Source: Nymphaea colorata
Lineage: Eukaryota; Streptophyta; Magnoliopsida; Nymphaeales; Nymphaeaceae
Direction: 5' to 3'
Assembly: GCF_008831285.2 (NCBI RefSeq)
Contig: NC_045138.2
Span: 19,997,934 to 20,061,933 of the forward strand
Length of the DNA: 64,000 nucleotides
Shown: positions 12,263 to 23,727 of the stretch, piece after piece
Numbering within the stretch: the first letter of the stretch is position 1
Layout of the letters: each line of letters starts with the position of its first letter
The notes under the pieces: model-generated
The model's input: only the letters and a program-made list of their open reading frames with translations
Told to the model about the DNA's origin: nothing
The model's database searches: none
Made by a program: the position numbers and the translations under genes

Positions 12263-13069
12263 ACTTACTTACTTGCATAGCCAAAGACCTCATCGATGTT
12301 GACCCCTAACACAATGACAGTGACGTAACACTGTTGTGAAAGAGACATAAAAGGAGAGAACCACCACCCACAAAAAAAAATGAAGACTGCTTTGGTATTA
12401 CGTTTGTTGGAACAAGAACACGGATTTTTGAAGCATAGACTGTAAGAACATTACGTTCTTGTATTAAATAACATAATATTCTTCTTATCAAACATTGTGA
12501 CATCATAATATTAAGATTGAACATGTAGCGACTCGGACATGGCAGCCAACTTTTTTTTCATTATTCCAAAAAAAAAAAGCAGAAGAGAAAAATAAATATA
12601 AATGCAGAAGATATTGGAGTGTTCACCCACTGACTGGTGCATTTTTTTTGCAGAAATCAGTCCAAGCAGTCGCTAATACATGTGGCACACATACTCCCAC
12701 TTATCAGGTGCACCAGAAGTATTTTATTTATTGTAACATGTGAAATAGATTTTTTTTTTTTTAATAGGCAATCAGAGATTAGGTAGAATCCTAATGGATT
12801 ATATGAAAGGCACACACAACCTAAAATCATTTCTTGATTGTCCTTTAACATGTAAGTCTTAACTTCACCCATTGGTCATATTTATCATACCAATCCAATA
12901 CAGCTGACTGCTTCTACTTGGTTGCAATTAAAAAAAAGAGGGTTGTTGTCTCATGCAATCACAAAGCATTAATCAACTACGGTGTGTATATGCACATGTG
13001 ATAGGCAAGACATTCTTCGGTTAAGACTACAAGTACCCAGTTATGTTTCTTTTTATTATTTCTTTCTCT

Positions 13070-13860
13070 TACGTTTCCAAGGAAAATCTTGAAATTTTTT
13101 TCAGGACGTTATTTTTTATAGAAAATGCATATATATATATATATATAGTAGGAAAGATTCTTATCGCCTGATATCTGATAAAAAAAAAATAACAAGTTTT
13201 TGAATTGGTTTTGTCTAGAAAAGCATTTTTCAAGCAGTCCAAAACAAATTTTGTATTTTGTCCGAAAATGACAAGATTCACATGTAAACTTTAGAGATAG
13301 AAAGAGAGAGAGACAGAGAGGCCCATGTGAAGAATAGCTGCCATCTACTTTTTGCAGCATCTTTGGACGCATGTCACCAGTGCTAGCAGGATATGTCCAG
13401 TATCCGCCAGCCCAGTTAGATTCATCATAAAAGTAAAAAAAAATTCATCGATTTTTAAGGAAGAAATTCACACATATTTAAATTATTTATTTAGATTTTT
13501 ATAATTAAATATACCAAATCAAATGTTAGTTCATACTTCTTTCAAAATTCTTGACCCGAGTCAACTAAATAGAACTACAATGTGAGTGGTGTGGGCCACT
13601 GCCCACACCAGCTCATGAAAGTCTCTATTGAGATGGTGCTGGACTAGGGTCAAGCCGTGGGTAGTGTTCATGATAGACCATAGTCAGTGCCCCACAGGAA
13701 TCAACCCTATTTGGTTTAGTATACATGACTTTGGGGGCAAAGTCCAAGTTTTAGTAGGCTCGAATGGTCTCAGCCCATTAAGAGTCAAGCCCCTAACTTC
13801 TTGCCCATGAATGAGGGCAAATACTTTTATAAAAGCAGACAGTAAGCATTAAAAACAAAA
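13070..13860 (+). repeat. Segmental duplicate, copy B
   Basis: This is collinear with 11107-11830. It lacks the insertion found in copy A but has its own extra sequence at about 13400-13720. It includes a short (TA)n run at 13129-13147. No coding sequence is present. Confidence 0.75.
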
Positions 13861-13899
13861 GCCCGCCGGTTTAACTTATCCATCAAGACTTATTTTCAT

Positions 13900-15340
13900 C
13901 TCAAAAAAATTTCACCGCGTTTGAATGTGGAGGCACGATAGGCTTGCTCCGCCGAGACTCTCCACATTTACACCACAAATGAAACATAGATCTTGCTAGC
14001 CAACATAGACAAGCCTTTTCGAAACATTAATCGTACAACACTACCGGCGGAACTAAAAAGTTTAGCTGAGGAGCACTGATCCGTCTTATTATTGCAATGG
14101 ATTAAATGCATTGTAGAGCTACAGGAAACTAGTGTGGGCACCTCATATGGCGAAGCCGGATTCCAACACATGATAATAAAACTTTCGTAAAGATTTACAC
14201 ATGCTGGGGTGGGCACTTGCCCATGTCTTCTTATCAAACGTTCTTTTGAGGACATGATATAAAAGAGTGTGACGTCCCTTATATTTAGAGTTTAAGATTA
14301 GAGAAGAATCACATTTGAAGATTTTGTAAGCCGGTCGACCATTCCAAAGTGCTGTTAAATATGCAAAGCATTATAATATCATTCACTTCCCTTAAATTAG
14401 ATTCGATGACTGATTATTGAACTTGACCCTGACACCAATTAATTGTGACACCTTGTTTCACAAACTAGTTTAAGTTTTTGAGTAATTGATCTCAAATTAC
14501 TTTTATACTTTGATTTTGTTTCTACATATAATAACTAAGAATTTGGACAATACTTTACTGGATCTTCCATATAAGTGAAAATGCATCACTGATAGGAGTG
14601 CCCAAAGGAGCTTTTTTTTTTTTTTTTTTTTCAAATGAATGAAGTCGGGACCAGTCCTTTTTTGTAACCTCTTGCAGTAGTACGACAAAGAATCCATGGA
14701 TTTAAGATCTATCGGATTTTATTGCATGTTCTAAGAGGGTTCAGGTCATAATTTTTCAGTTGGAGTCACACTACAAAAGAGAAAAATAGAAACACTCTAT
14801 GCTTATAAGTAACTCACAACCTTCTGTTGAATTTACTAAAATGCACAAGCATGTGCAGAAGGAATGTGTGGAGGAGGGCCAATGAATCAAGCTGAGCATC
14901 AGGCTGATCCAGGCCCAATTTCAATAAAAAAAGTTAAAATAAGCAATTTTAATATATAAATATATTTGTAATAAATAAATTATAAAAATTTTATATACAT
15001 ACATAAAGAAATTAAAAGGTGGCTTCAGCTTTTAAACATCACATAACCATCTAATCAAGACCATCTTGATCTATCATGTTAGATGGTTAAGAAACAAACA
15101 AACAAAAATGATGATGAGTGTTTTCATCATCTAATACTATTTTACACCATTTCTTCTTTTTTTTTTCTTTTATTCACCCATTTGCTATGAACAATACTTG
15201 TTAAATGGCTGAATGATTCTAGGTAGCCACAGTTTTACATTGGCAGAATAGAGCCTAGCCTGAGAAGTTGTTGGGTAACCCGAAGCCCCTTTTTACGGCC
15301 TGACTCAAGCCCCAATGACCGTTGGGTATTCAACTTCATA
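13900..15340. other. Spacer with scattered repeat fragments, no gene
   Basis: Near 14042 a GGCGGAACTAAAAAGTTTAG stretch and near 14205 a GGGTGGGCACTTGCCCATG stretch resemble ends of local miniature elements, but a full element cannot be delimited. A T22 run lies at about 14611-14632. Frames are short. Confidence 0.4.
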
Positions 15341-15348
15341 CCCACTCT

Positions 15349-15809
15349 TAGGAGTGAACAACGAGTTGAGCTCGACTGGTTAACGCTCGGTGCATGAACG
15401 AGTTCGAACCGAATCATTTGCTTAATGAATTGAGCTCAAGTTCATGAGTCGACTCGTTCAAATAATCGAGTTGAGTTCAAGCTCAACACGTAACTGCCGA
15501 GTCGAGCTCAAGCCTTAATTGAGTTTGTCGAGCCTTAATCAAGTCGATACATTCAAACGAGTTTACGAGTTTGTCGAGACTTAATCGAGTCGAGCTCGAG
15601 CTCAGCACGTAACGATGAATATCAATTCTATTCAAACGAGTTTGTCGAGCCTTAATCGAGTTGATCTCGAGCTCAACACGTAACTGTCGAATCGAACTCA
15701 AGCTGCTTCCGTTGAGCTATTCTTGAGCTCGAGCCGAGTCTAGCTTGAGGTTTCATTAGTCGAGCAGGGCTACTGAACTCAGGCTCAACTCAGCTGGTGT
15801 TCACCCCTA
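15349..15809. mobile_element. hAT-type miniature element, 461 bp, perfect 8-bp target duplication
   Basis: Termini are TAGGAGTGAACA (15349-15360) and TGTTCACCCCTA (15798-15809), inverted repeats differing at one base. Both flanks are CCCACTCT (15341-15348 and 15810-15817), a perfect 8-bp target-site duplication as in hAT elements. The interior is GAGCTCGA-rich with a recurring block (GTTTGTCGAGCCTTAATC words near 15525 and 15630, variant near 15570). It has no transposase and is non-autonomous. Confidence 0.88.
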
Positions 15810-16439
15810 CCCACTCTTACAAATAATGTCAGACACAAAAAAGTTATTTATCTATTGACAAAGTCTGCGTTAGAATTAAAAACAATTTTTTATAAAAAAA
15901 AAATCAGAACATGACTCCTCGTGTGGTCACCAACACGACGCCAAAATGAGGCAACTTGCCATCAAAGTAAAGATGAATCATTATCGCATTGAGTTAGATT
16001 TATGAAGTTTAATACTTGATCACAACTATGTTCACGTAATATGGTAGGTATTTGTCCAACCTCAGCTTGTATATAAAAATAAATTAGTGCCACGGAAAGC
16101 CGTGCGCGTGTTGGCTGTGTCATTTTTGTACGCGGGTTTAATTAATTTATATTTGTTCTCGTGAGATTTGGTGGTTGGATCTAACTCTCGTCTTAATAAT
16201 GATAATAATAATAATAATGATAATAACAACAAAATCAATTCTAGTGGATGAAAGCGTCCTATTCTGAAACAGTCGTTGTCTGATGATTTATTGATTTATT
16301 AGACAATTAGGAGTTCGGTATAATTTATATTGGTTGAGGAGTCACTTACAGGAGGAAAAAGTAAATGAGAATTATTGTGTAACCCACCTTAACATAATTT
16401 CCCTTATCACCCTTCTTTGTTGTGCTCCTCAATCATAGA

Positions 16440-16800
16440 CAAAACATGTTTTTTTTCAAAAAAAATGTGATAAATTAAATGACCGTTTAAAACTTTTTTT
16501 TAAAAATGTTTTTTTTTTGAAAAAAATAAAAAACGAAAAACCCTTTCTTAATGTGTTTTTTGCGTTTTTTTTACTTTTTTCAGCTTTTTTATTACCAAAC
16601 ATTTTTCTTTTTATTTTTATTTGTTGGAAAACTACTTATCTTTTGATGTTTGTTTTTCTAGTTTCTCACTTTTTTTATTTTTCCTCTATTTTTAGTTTTT
16701 TAAACTTTTTTAAAAATTACTTTATTTTTCTCATTTTTTATGTTTTTTCAAATTCACCGTATTATACCTAAAAAAACCTCGCTGTTTAAAACTCTAAAAA
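16440..16800. repeat. Extremely T-rich low-complexity tract
   Basis: Long T runs are broken by short words. The reverse complement resembles the AT-rich interior of the repeats at 31714, 37319 and 43175. The open frame here encodes only Phe/Leu/Ile-rich low-complexity sequence and is rejected as a gene. Confidence 0.45.
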
Positions 16801-18400
16801 GTTGTTTGTGACTATGTCCTCAATATTTGGAGTATAGGGGAATAGCCCGCTCATATGAATCAAACTTATGACGGGGTTTTTATGATTTGTCAACTCAACT
16901 AGCTATGTTATACTTTTTGAACCACTTACGAGTACCTCTTTTACCTACGTCTTTTTTAAAATTTAATCCCAAATAAAAATGTATTTGTTCTAGAGACTAA
17001 AAACTCAAAAAGTATTCAAAGTTCATTAAAACTCCGCTAAACTTGAGAACATGTGAGTTGATGAGTATAGTGCAACTGGCTCGAGCTAGTCTTCAATAGA
17101 GTTCACGTGCTTACTTCTTATGCCAATTGGAGGAAAGTGATGTAAAATCTAAGGTGCTTCATGAGATCTAACTCAAGCAGCTAAGTCCTAATGGCGAAGA
17201 AAGGGGGTTTCCGTTCTCATATCAGGTGGTAAGATAAAATACTTTTTCCGTTTGCTTACAAATAGGATTTGTAGTGTTTTTAACAAATCTTGTAAGAGTT
17301 TAGGAGTAAATTTTTTTTTTCAATAATTAACAATGTAAAAATATAATTTTTTTTTTTATCCAACAAAGATATTACCATAGTAAAGGTGTTGTTTCAAGCA
17401 CACAAAGTTTTTCTTGTCAAATACATTTTAAAAGTATGACACTTGGTTTTGACGTCTGAACCCACTTTTATCGGATCTCAAATCCATACTTTTTCCACTA
17501 TAACATTAATTTGATATCCATATTGGGGGTGGATGCTGAAATCCATAGTTGGATAAAACTGTGGATTTCAGGTGCCATGGATTTCAAGTTCTTCGGATTT
17601 AAGATACGTGGGGAATCAAACGCAACCAAAGATAAGATTCTTCCTGACTAGTGCCTCTTAACTAATTTTTCTGACGCTGTAAACGTTAAATAATTACCTT
17701 CTTCTGAGAATCGTTTGAATTTTCTTAACGTTGCATCTTCTCCTAGCCAACGTTCTAAAAAATATTTAAACGTTCTTTCTTGGTGCTTTCTTTCGTTCAT
17801 GGCTGGCTCTGTCCTCTGCCTTCCCCCTCCAGTCTCCACGTTGTCCCTTTCGCAACGACCCAAAAGTGAGAATAAAATAATAGTAGAAAAATTCGAACCC
17901 TCTTGTCTCCGACCGTTTGCGCCGACGCTACACAGATTCCCACTGCTCCAAACGGTCCCCATCTCCCAACATCATTTCATATGCATGTATGAGAATTCAA
18001 ATCCGAGCGTTAGCACTCCTGAATTAGCGACGGTTTATAGTATAGCAAGGATTTATAATATATTAGTAATAGAATTTTAATTACATATAGGAAAATCAAA
18101 ACAAGTCGACTGTGAGTTTTACCATATGACTAAATATTTAAAAGCTATGACCAAGGCAACATAAACTGTCGCTAAAAACATCATAAATTGTTCTTGTATC
18201 AGAAAACAGGGGTTTTTACAAACATGGCGAATTGGCAGACTTCTTTGTGACTGTGACAAGTATTATATGAATCTGCTTCAATTTTTTGGATAAATTTATA
18301 AGACACTTAAGTGGTATTTTAGCTGTCAAATGCCATCATCCATATTGTCTTATTTAGCTCTTTCTTTTGAATTATTTAAAATTAGTGTAGAAATCTATAC
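16801..18400. other. AT-rich spacer, no gene
   Basis: Overlapping opposite-strand frames at 17648-18080 have no recognisable domain or splice partner. A GGGGAATCAAACGC word near 17609 looks like the end of a Tourist-like element but was not delimited. Confidence 0.4.
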
Positions 18401-18414
18401 AAGTATATAGGAAC

Positions 18415-18800
18415 GAGTTCAGCTAACTCAAGTTCAACTCGAACTCGCTTGATAAACTTGACTTGTCGAGTTAAGAAATGAACTCGACAACCTAAACGAG
18501 TCGAGCTCGAGTTAAGTGGGCTCTCCTCAGCTGAACTCGGTTAAGCTCGAAAAAGAAAATATATAAAATACGTTTTACAAAATTATCAAAAAAAAAAAGA
18601 TTGCTCAAATGGGTATGCATGGGCTCGATTCAAGCCAAATCGAACCGAGTTTGAATTTTAAAAACTCTAGCCGAGTGGAGCTCGAGCTAATGAAATCGAA
18701 CTCGACTCGAGTTTGAGCCATGTTCAAGTTTCTTTGAAGACACTCAAGCCGAGTTCAGGCTGACTCAACTCGACTCAAACTCACTCATGAACAGCCGTGC
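18415..18800. repeat. GAGCTCGA-rich repeat, composite or degenerate
   Basis: Dense GAACTCG and CGAGTTC words, ending in CTCATGAACAGCCGTGCT. This is the same compositional family as 5126, 10154 and 15349, but the ends do not match each other and no target duplication was found. It may be two overlapping fragments. Confidence 0.55.
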
Positions 18801-19122
18801 TTATAAGGGCTGATAGGCGATAGGCATTATAGCAGTGGTCAATATTAGACCAGCTTTAACGTGAACCAATACCCCAAATGAGAAAATGACTATGAAGTGT
18901 CAATATATAAACAAATTTGTGTGGGCAATTGCCACACATGCCCATTCCTGCCTCCGCCATTGGCATATACTACATTTTCACGAAGGGTGAAAGTGTCATT
19001 TGTGTAAGCTAGAATGAACTTGAAAGAAGGGCCCTAAAAGTCTTTTATTTTCGAGTATGAAAGCATCGTGCCTAAAGGGGCTGGTTATGTTGATTTATCA
19101 TACGATGCTGAGCTGGTCACAC

Positions 19123-19143
19123 GTTATATATATATATATATAT
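19123..19143 (+). repeat. (TA)n microsatellite
   Basis: A short TA dinucleotide run in non-coding spacer. Confidence 0.7.
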
Positions 19144-19243
19144 CAAAGTGTATCCGTGCCAAAATGGAAGACCTAGAGATGATCGATTGTAGACAAATTG
19201 CTTTAGCTAAGTCAGATTTTGACAAATTGACTTGACTCACCAA

Positions 19244-19522
19244 GAGGGTGTTTGGATGACGCTTCAAGATCATCAAGTTTAGGAATCGAAATTTAGTTTT
19301 GATTCTAAACCATATTTTTAGAATTTTTGGGTGCTATTGAGACTATGCTTGAAAAAAAAAAAAAAAAACTTAATTCTGACAAAATTTGAATTTGTAAAAA
19401 GGAGTGATAAACCTGACCCCTATAGTTATTCATAAAACCCAGGTTTTAAATGTGCCACCCAAACATATAAACCAACATTTAAATAATTAAAAAATAGTTC
19501 TGGGTGTGATCCAAATGCCTCC
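19244..19522. mobile_element. Tourist-like (PIF/Harbinger) miniature element candidate
   Basis: The left end is GAGGGTGTTTGGATGAC. The reverse complement of the right end is GGAGGCATTTGGATCAC. These match in length and at most positions and contain the TTTGGAT core typical of Tourist ends. The flanking triplets are CAA and TAA, so a 3-bp duplication is only partly preserved. It is non-coding, with an A16 run inside. Confidence 0.5.
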
Positions 19523-19529
19523 TAAGTTT

Positions 19530-20580
19530 TGTTCTTAGTTAGTGTGGAGTGTTGGCCCGCCTATTTTTTTAGTATATTTTGTCTTTTATAGGTTTGCCCA
19601 AATCTCCATGTTTAAAAAGGATGCGGTTTTAGTAATTTTCTTTTATCTTTTCCATGATAGTGGAAGAAACTTTGTGTGGCCATGGACTTAGGTGAACTTT
19701 GTCTTTGACTTATAAATATTTATATTTGTGTCTTCTTCTTTCTTCTTTTCTTTGTTTTCTTCTCTCTCTTCTTTGTTGAGGGCCTCGTTCCGACAAGTCT
19801 GTCCCTTTTTCTATTTATTTTACAGATATTTTTTTTTTATTTTTCATGGGCCTATACTATATATTTTTCACATCTCTTTTGAATAAATGTCACAATGTTT
19901 TTTTAAGTCATAATTTTTTTTTTACTAATTCACGGCCGATCCCGGGTTGTAGATGATATTTTTTATTCATTCACAACTTATTTAGCTGAACTCCCACCAG
20001 TACAAACGTTTTGGATTTGATTGCTTTAGTTCTAAGTTCCAAGGGGATTTAAGATCGTAAAACTTTAGATCCTCATCCTTCATGAGTTATAACAAAGGTC
20101 TAAAACCTTATCTTTAAAATATGAAAAAATTATACTATATATTCCTAAATTGTATGTCAATCTTAAAACTATGTTTCTCAAATTCATAATTTGTTGCTAA
20201 GGTTCCTTAATAAAACAAATCTTCATAGCTAGGGTTTAAGATAGTAAAACTTTCCCTTTCCCTTAAGTAGTGTTTGATAGTAGTAAAACTTTTCCTTGTG
20301 TAGTACTTGATAGCCTCGGACTTCAGATTCAAGATTACTACACTAAAAGGTGTGCACTATATAATGCTTAGTTTAAACAAACTGAGGATCTTAGTGGCAT
20401 GAATCTTAAGTTGTGCTGGCGTGAGCGATAGCAATGGTGCACCTTTCTTAAAAAGTATTATTTCAAACAAAATTCTAAAAGGCTTTAGAAATTAAAGACA
20501 AGCCAATGCACTAAAAGTGAAATATCTTTTAAAAAAGAGATGTACAGGCTATAAAAGGCTGCAATGGATACATCTTTTTT
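19530..20580. other. AT-rich spacer, nothing recognised
   Basis: No supported gene, RNA gene or delimited repeat. Confidence 0.45.
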
Positions 20581-20870
20581 CTCAATGTATTTTCTTTATT
20601 AAAGGAGAAAGAGAAAAGAGAAGAAAAGTGTTTCTTATGAGTTGCCAACTAGAGAGATAAATGGGTTACCACACAATGTCAATGTAGTGAGCCCTAAGTA
20701 ATATTTGCCAAGATATATTAAAATCAGCTGGGATTCAGGTAAGTCAAAATGAATACATTCTTTTTACTGTATACATATTTGTATCATTTAATTGTTATTA
20801 ATTAATTTAACCCTTTGTAGATTGATTATCTTTCATAGTTATATATTTTTTATTGATGTAACCTTTTGTA
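20580..20870 (+). repeat. Direct repeat, left copy (partner 27105-27430)
   Basis: Collinear with 27105-27430 through AAAGGAGAAAGA, GAAGTGTTT, CCAATGTCAATC/CAATGTCAATGT, AAATCAGCT, ATTAATTAA and TTGATTATCTTTCATAG. The two copies have the same orientation and bracket the complete GH3 gene. Confidence 0.65.
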
Positions 20871-21138
20871 TGGTCTTCTGTGTTTCAGTATATTTTATTA
20901 TTTATTTATCTTTCTGACAAACGACAGTTTTTTACTGTTTTCTGATACAAGTGGTTTCAGTCTGGAATTCAAAGAATTTTCTTTTTAGGTTGGAGTGTCA
21001 ATTCTTTTTTTTTTTTCTTGAAACTTTGCATCTTAACAATCCACTTTGCCCACGGCCAGCACTCCAACCTCACCCCACATCTAACTATTACAGCAATCTC
21101 AACTTTTTAATTCATGAACCATATCAAAGTTTTGTCAG

Positions 21139-21139
<1 letters not shown>

Positions 21140-21211
<72 letters not shown>
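21140..21211 (+). repeat. (TA)n microsatellite, about 35 units
   Basis: An uninterrupted TA dinucleotide tract about 1 kb upstream of the GH3 promoter. Confidence 0.95.
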
Positions 21212-21215
<4 letters not shown>

Positions 21216-22160
21216 CTTTATGGGGATAAATAAATGAATAAAAATCTCTCATTTGGACCTTAAACGGAGCATCCTAAAATGGATCTGAGATTATCAGTTG
21301 AGCCGTAAATTCCGCCTACATTATAGGATTACTAAACGGGACTATAGGAGGTCCCAACAAAGTTGGATTCACTAGTAATGACCACGTTCAAACGCGAATA
21401 GGTAGTGCTAATCTCTAACTCATTACATAGTTATCTTTTTCACGTATGCAGTGCATAATGAAAAAATGTTAAAAAGTAAGTGGTTCTGGTTTTACTTTTC
21501 ACTTTTCATCCCAAGGTTCGGTACTTTTTTCTCAAACTCTTCCCTTTGGTTCTATGATCAATTGAGTCCCGGCCTACTTAATTTTGTATTAAACCCCTCC
21601 TTTCTTTTCACTAAGGTCTAGAACTGCACCTGCTCGCAGAAAGATTAAACATTTATGGGAATCGAACTAGTGACTGGACTATTGGTCTACTAAACTGCGA
21701 TAAACCCCTTAGATGGTTGATGTTAATTTACTCAAATTAATAAAAAATAATAATTAGTTCATAGACTTAGCCACAAGAACTAATTTGGAATAACTGAGCA
21801 AAAACAAGGGCGCATTTTTCAATACTGATAAGCCAGGACCGTGATTGACAATCTTCTATAAGTTAAGGACGGATTTGGGAAAATAATCCCTTTTCAAAAT
21901 GTACAGCTGAGCAGCTAAATCGGGGCTTTGCCGGAAAAGACCTCAGACGCCCTTAGTTCCAGAAAATGACAACCAGACTCCAAAGGGGAAAATCTTACGA
22001 GGGCAAAAAAGTCTTTTTACTAGGAAAAACTAAAGTTGCCTCCCGTCAAACGCCGGCTGAAGAAGAAGATGAGACTTACACACCCGTTATCATCCAGCAA
22101 TGCATGTTCTTATCCCTTAATCTTCGATCATTTGTTCTCCTTTTTCTGCTTCTCAGCCTC

Positions 22161-22168
22161 TATAAATA
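22161..22168 (+). promoter_or_regulatory. TATA box of the complete GH3 gene
   Basis: TATAAATA preceded by CCTC, about 70 bp before a GT donor that matches the leader-intron acceptor at 23716. Its position predicts transcription starting around 22190-22200. This is inferred from consensus only. Confidence 0.55.
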
Positions 22169-22189
22169 CTCTTTATCGTGGAAGCTCTC

Positions 22190-23716
22190 TCATCTCGTCG
22201 TCGATGTTCGGAGCTCGACAAAAAGCAGCTCAAGGTTTGATGTTTTCCTGAGTGTCTGGTGTATGTTTGTGTATTACGTTTGTTTCTTGTGTTATGTGAA
22301 TGAATGGTGTTCTTTGGGGAGTGAAGAGAGGTCCAGCTTTATGTGTTTTTCTTCGTCTATCTTTGGGAGGTCGATTTCTGTTCATTTTGGTTTTCCTGTT
22401 TTGGTAAAGTTAGTGTGGTTACGGGTAGTTGGTGATCGTTCTTAGGAGATAGAATGCTCGTTACTGTGAGTTCTGGCGTGCATTGTTCTTCTTCTTCTTC
22501 CTTGCTTCCTTCAAAAATCCGGGAGTTGGTTGAAAGATCAGGTGCTTGTAAACGTGTGTTTTCTAGGAGGGGAGAGTCCATTGGGTTGTCGGTGAGTCTT
22601 CTAGAACATGGTACTGATAGTGTTGGGTTTTGCTTTATTCAAGAGAAGTGAGGCAAATCCATTTCTTCGCTTTTGCTTCTTTAGTTGGTCCTCTTTGAAA
22701 AGTGATTTCTTTGAGTCTGATATTTTGGAGTTAGTATAAATACATACTCTGTTTTACGGATGGGGGACGATGGGAATGCTTGCTACCGTGATGCTTTGTC
22801 GTGCATTGTTCCTTTTCTCTGTTCTTAAGATTGATTACAGTAGAAAGATGGCTCAACAAGGAAGTGTCTGTTGTGGTATTTTAAAACAGATGTTTATTGC
22901 ATCGGTCGTTGTATATCACATCTTGCGAATTCAACTTTTTTTGTCTATCGATGTTATTCAGTTTAGCATTATATTGCATCGACGAATCTTTTTGTTTGAA
23001 CAAAAACTGTGATTAGTTATGGAAAGATGGGAGCCGTAACCTTCGGTGATTTAATAACTGTTGTTACTTGAAACATGAAAACTTACTGAAACTTCTTTTA
23101 TGTTGATCTGGGAGACTCAACTCCGGTTGCTTCGAGTTTCTTCTTTGTTCTTGCTTAATCTAAGGTTCGTCTGACGTTCGGTAGGCAGGGCACCGTTGTT
23201 CTGCTCGCCCTTTTCTCTCTTCCCTTTACTATTACTTTCTAGGCGTTTTATCGCTCTTTTCTCACTTCTCTCTCTCTCGCTCTTTCTCACTTTTTTGGGA
23301 AGAGATACTTTTTGTTTCTGTGATGGTGCATGTGCACCTGTCCTGTTTTGTCTGCCTTATCTTCTTTTCACTCAACGTCGCCTTTACTCAAGCCCATTCT
23401 TGTATATCTTTGTTTCGTGAATCTTGTTCTGCCTTCAGATACTTTGCAGCTTTTTTGATAAGAAAAATTTACCCCTTGCTTTACTCTCTATATTCTTGTT
23501 TTGCATTCCAATTTCATGAAGGCATCTTGTTCCTTTTCTTGTGGCTTCAGTTATATAAGGTTCCTGAATTATCTAGAAAAAAGTACGATCTTTCCCTTAC
23601 CGATACATCTGGTCCCTCCTCTATTCCAATATTGCTTTTTTGGATCATGTTACCGTTTATTGTTCTAATTTCAATTCTTAGTTTCTACTTTCTAACCATT
23701 TTCAATCTCAATCTAG
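22190..23716 (+). other. 5' leader exon and leader intron of the GH3 gene
   Basis: A short leader exon ends at CTCAAG (22234) with donor GTTTGA. A T-rich 1482-bp intron ends in ATCTAG at 23716, eleven bases before the family-like start ATG. The leader contains an ATG at 22204 that stays in frame with the CDS after splicing and would add 14 residues. The intron holds several open frames (for example 23320-23997) that only reflect its T-rich composition. Confidence 0.6.
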
Positions 23717-23727
23717 GCCTTGGAAGC

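Noticed and set aside
16517..16771. 84-codon Phe/Leu-rich frame resembling a membrane protein
   Set aside because: T-rich low-complexity tract without gene context.
17648..18080. Opposed 104- and 121-codon frames
   Set aside because: Neither shows a known motif, and each is a shadow of the other with no conserved exon structure.
21600..21720. tRNA-like GGGAATCGAACT...TGGTCTACTAAACTG sequence
   Set aside because: It does not fold into an acceptor/anticodon cloverleaf by eye. It resembles a repeat-borne motif common in plant spacers.
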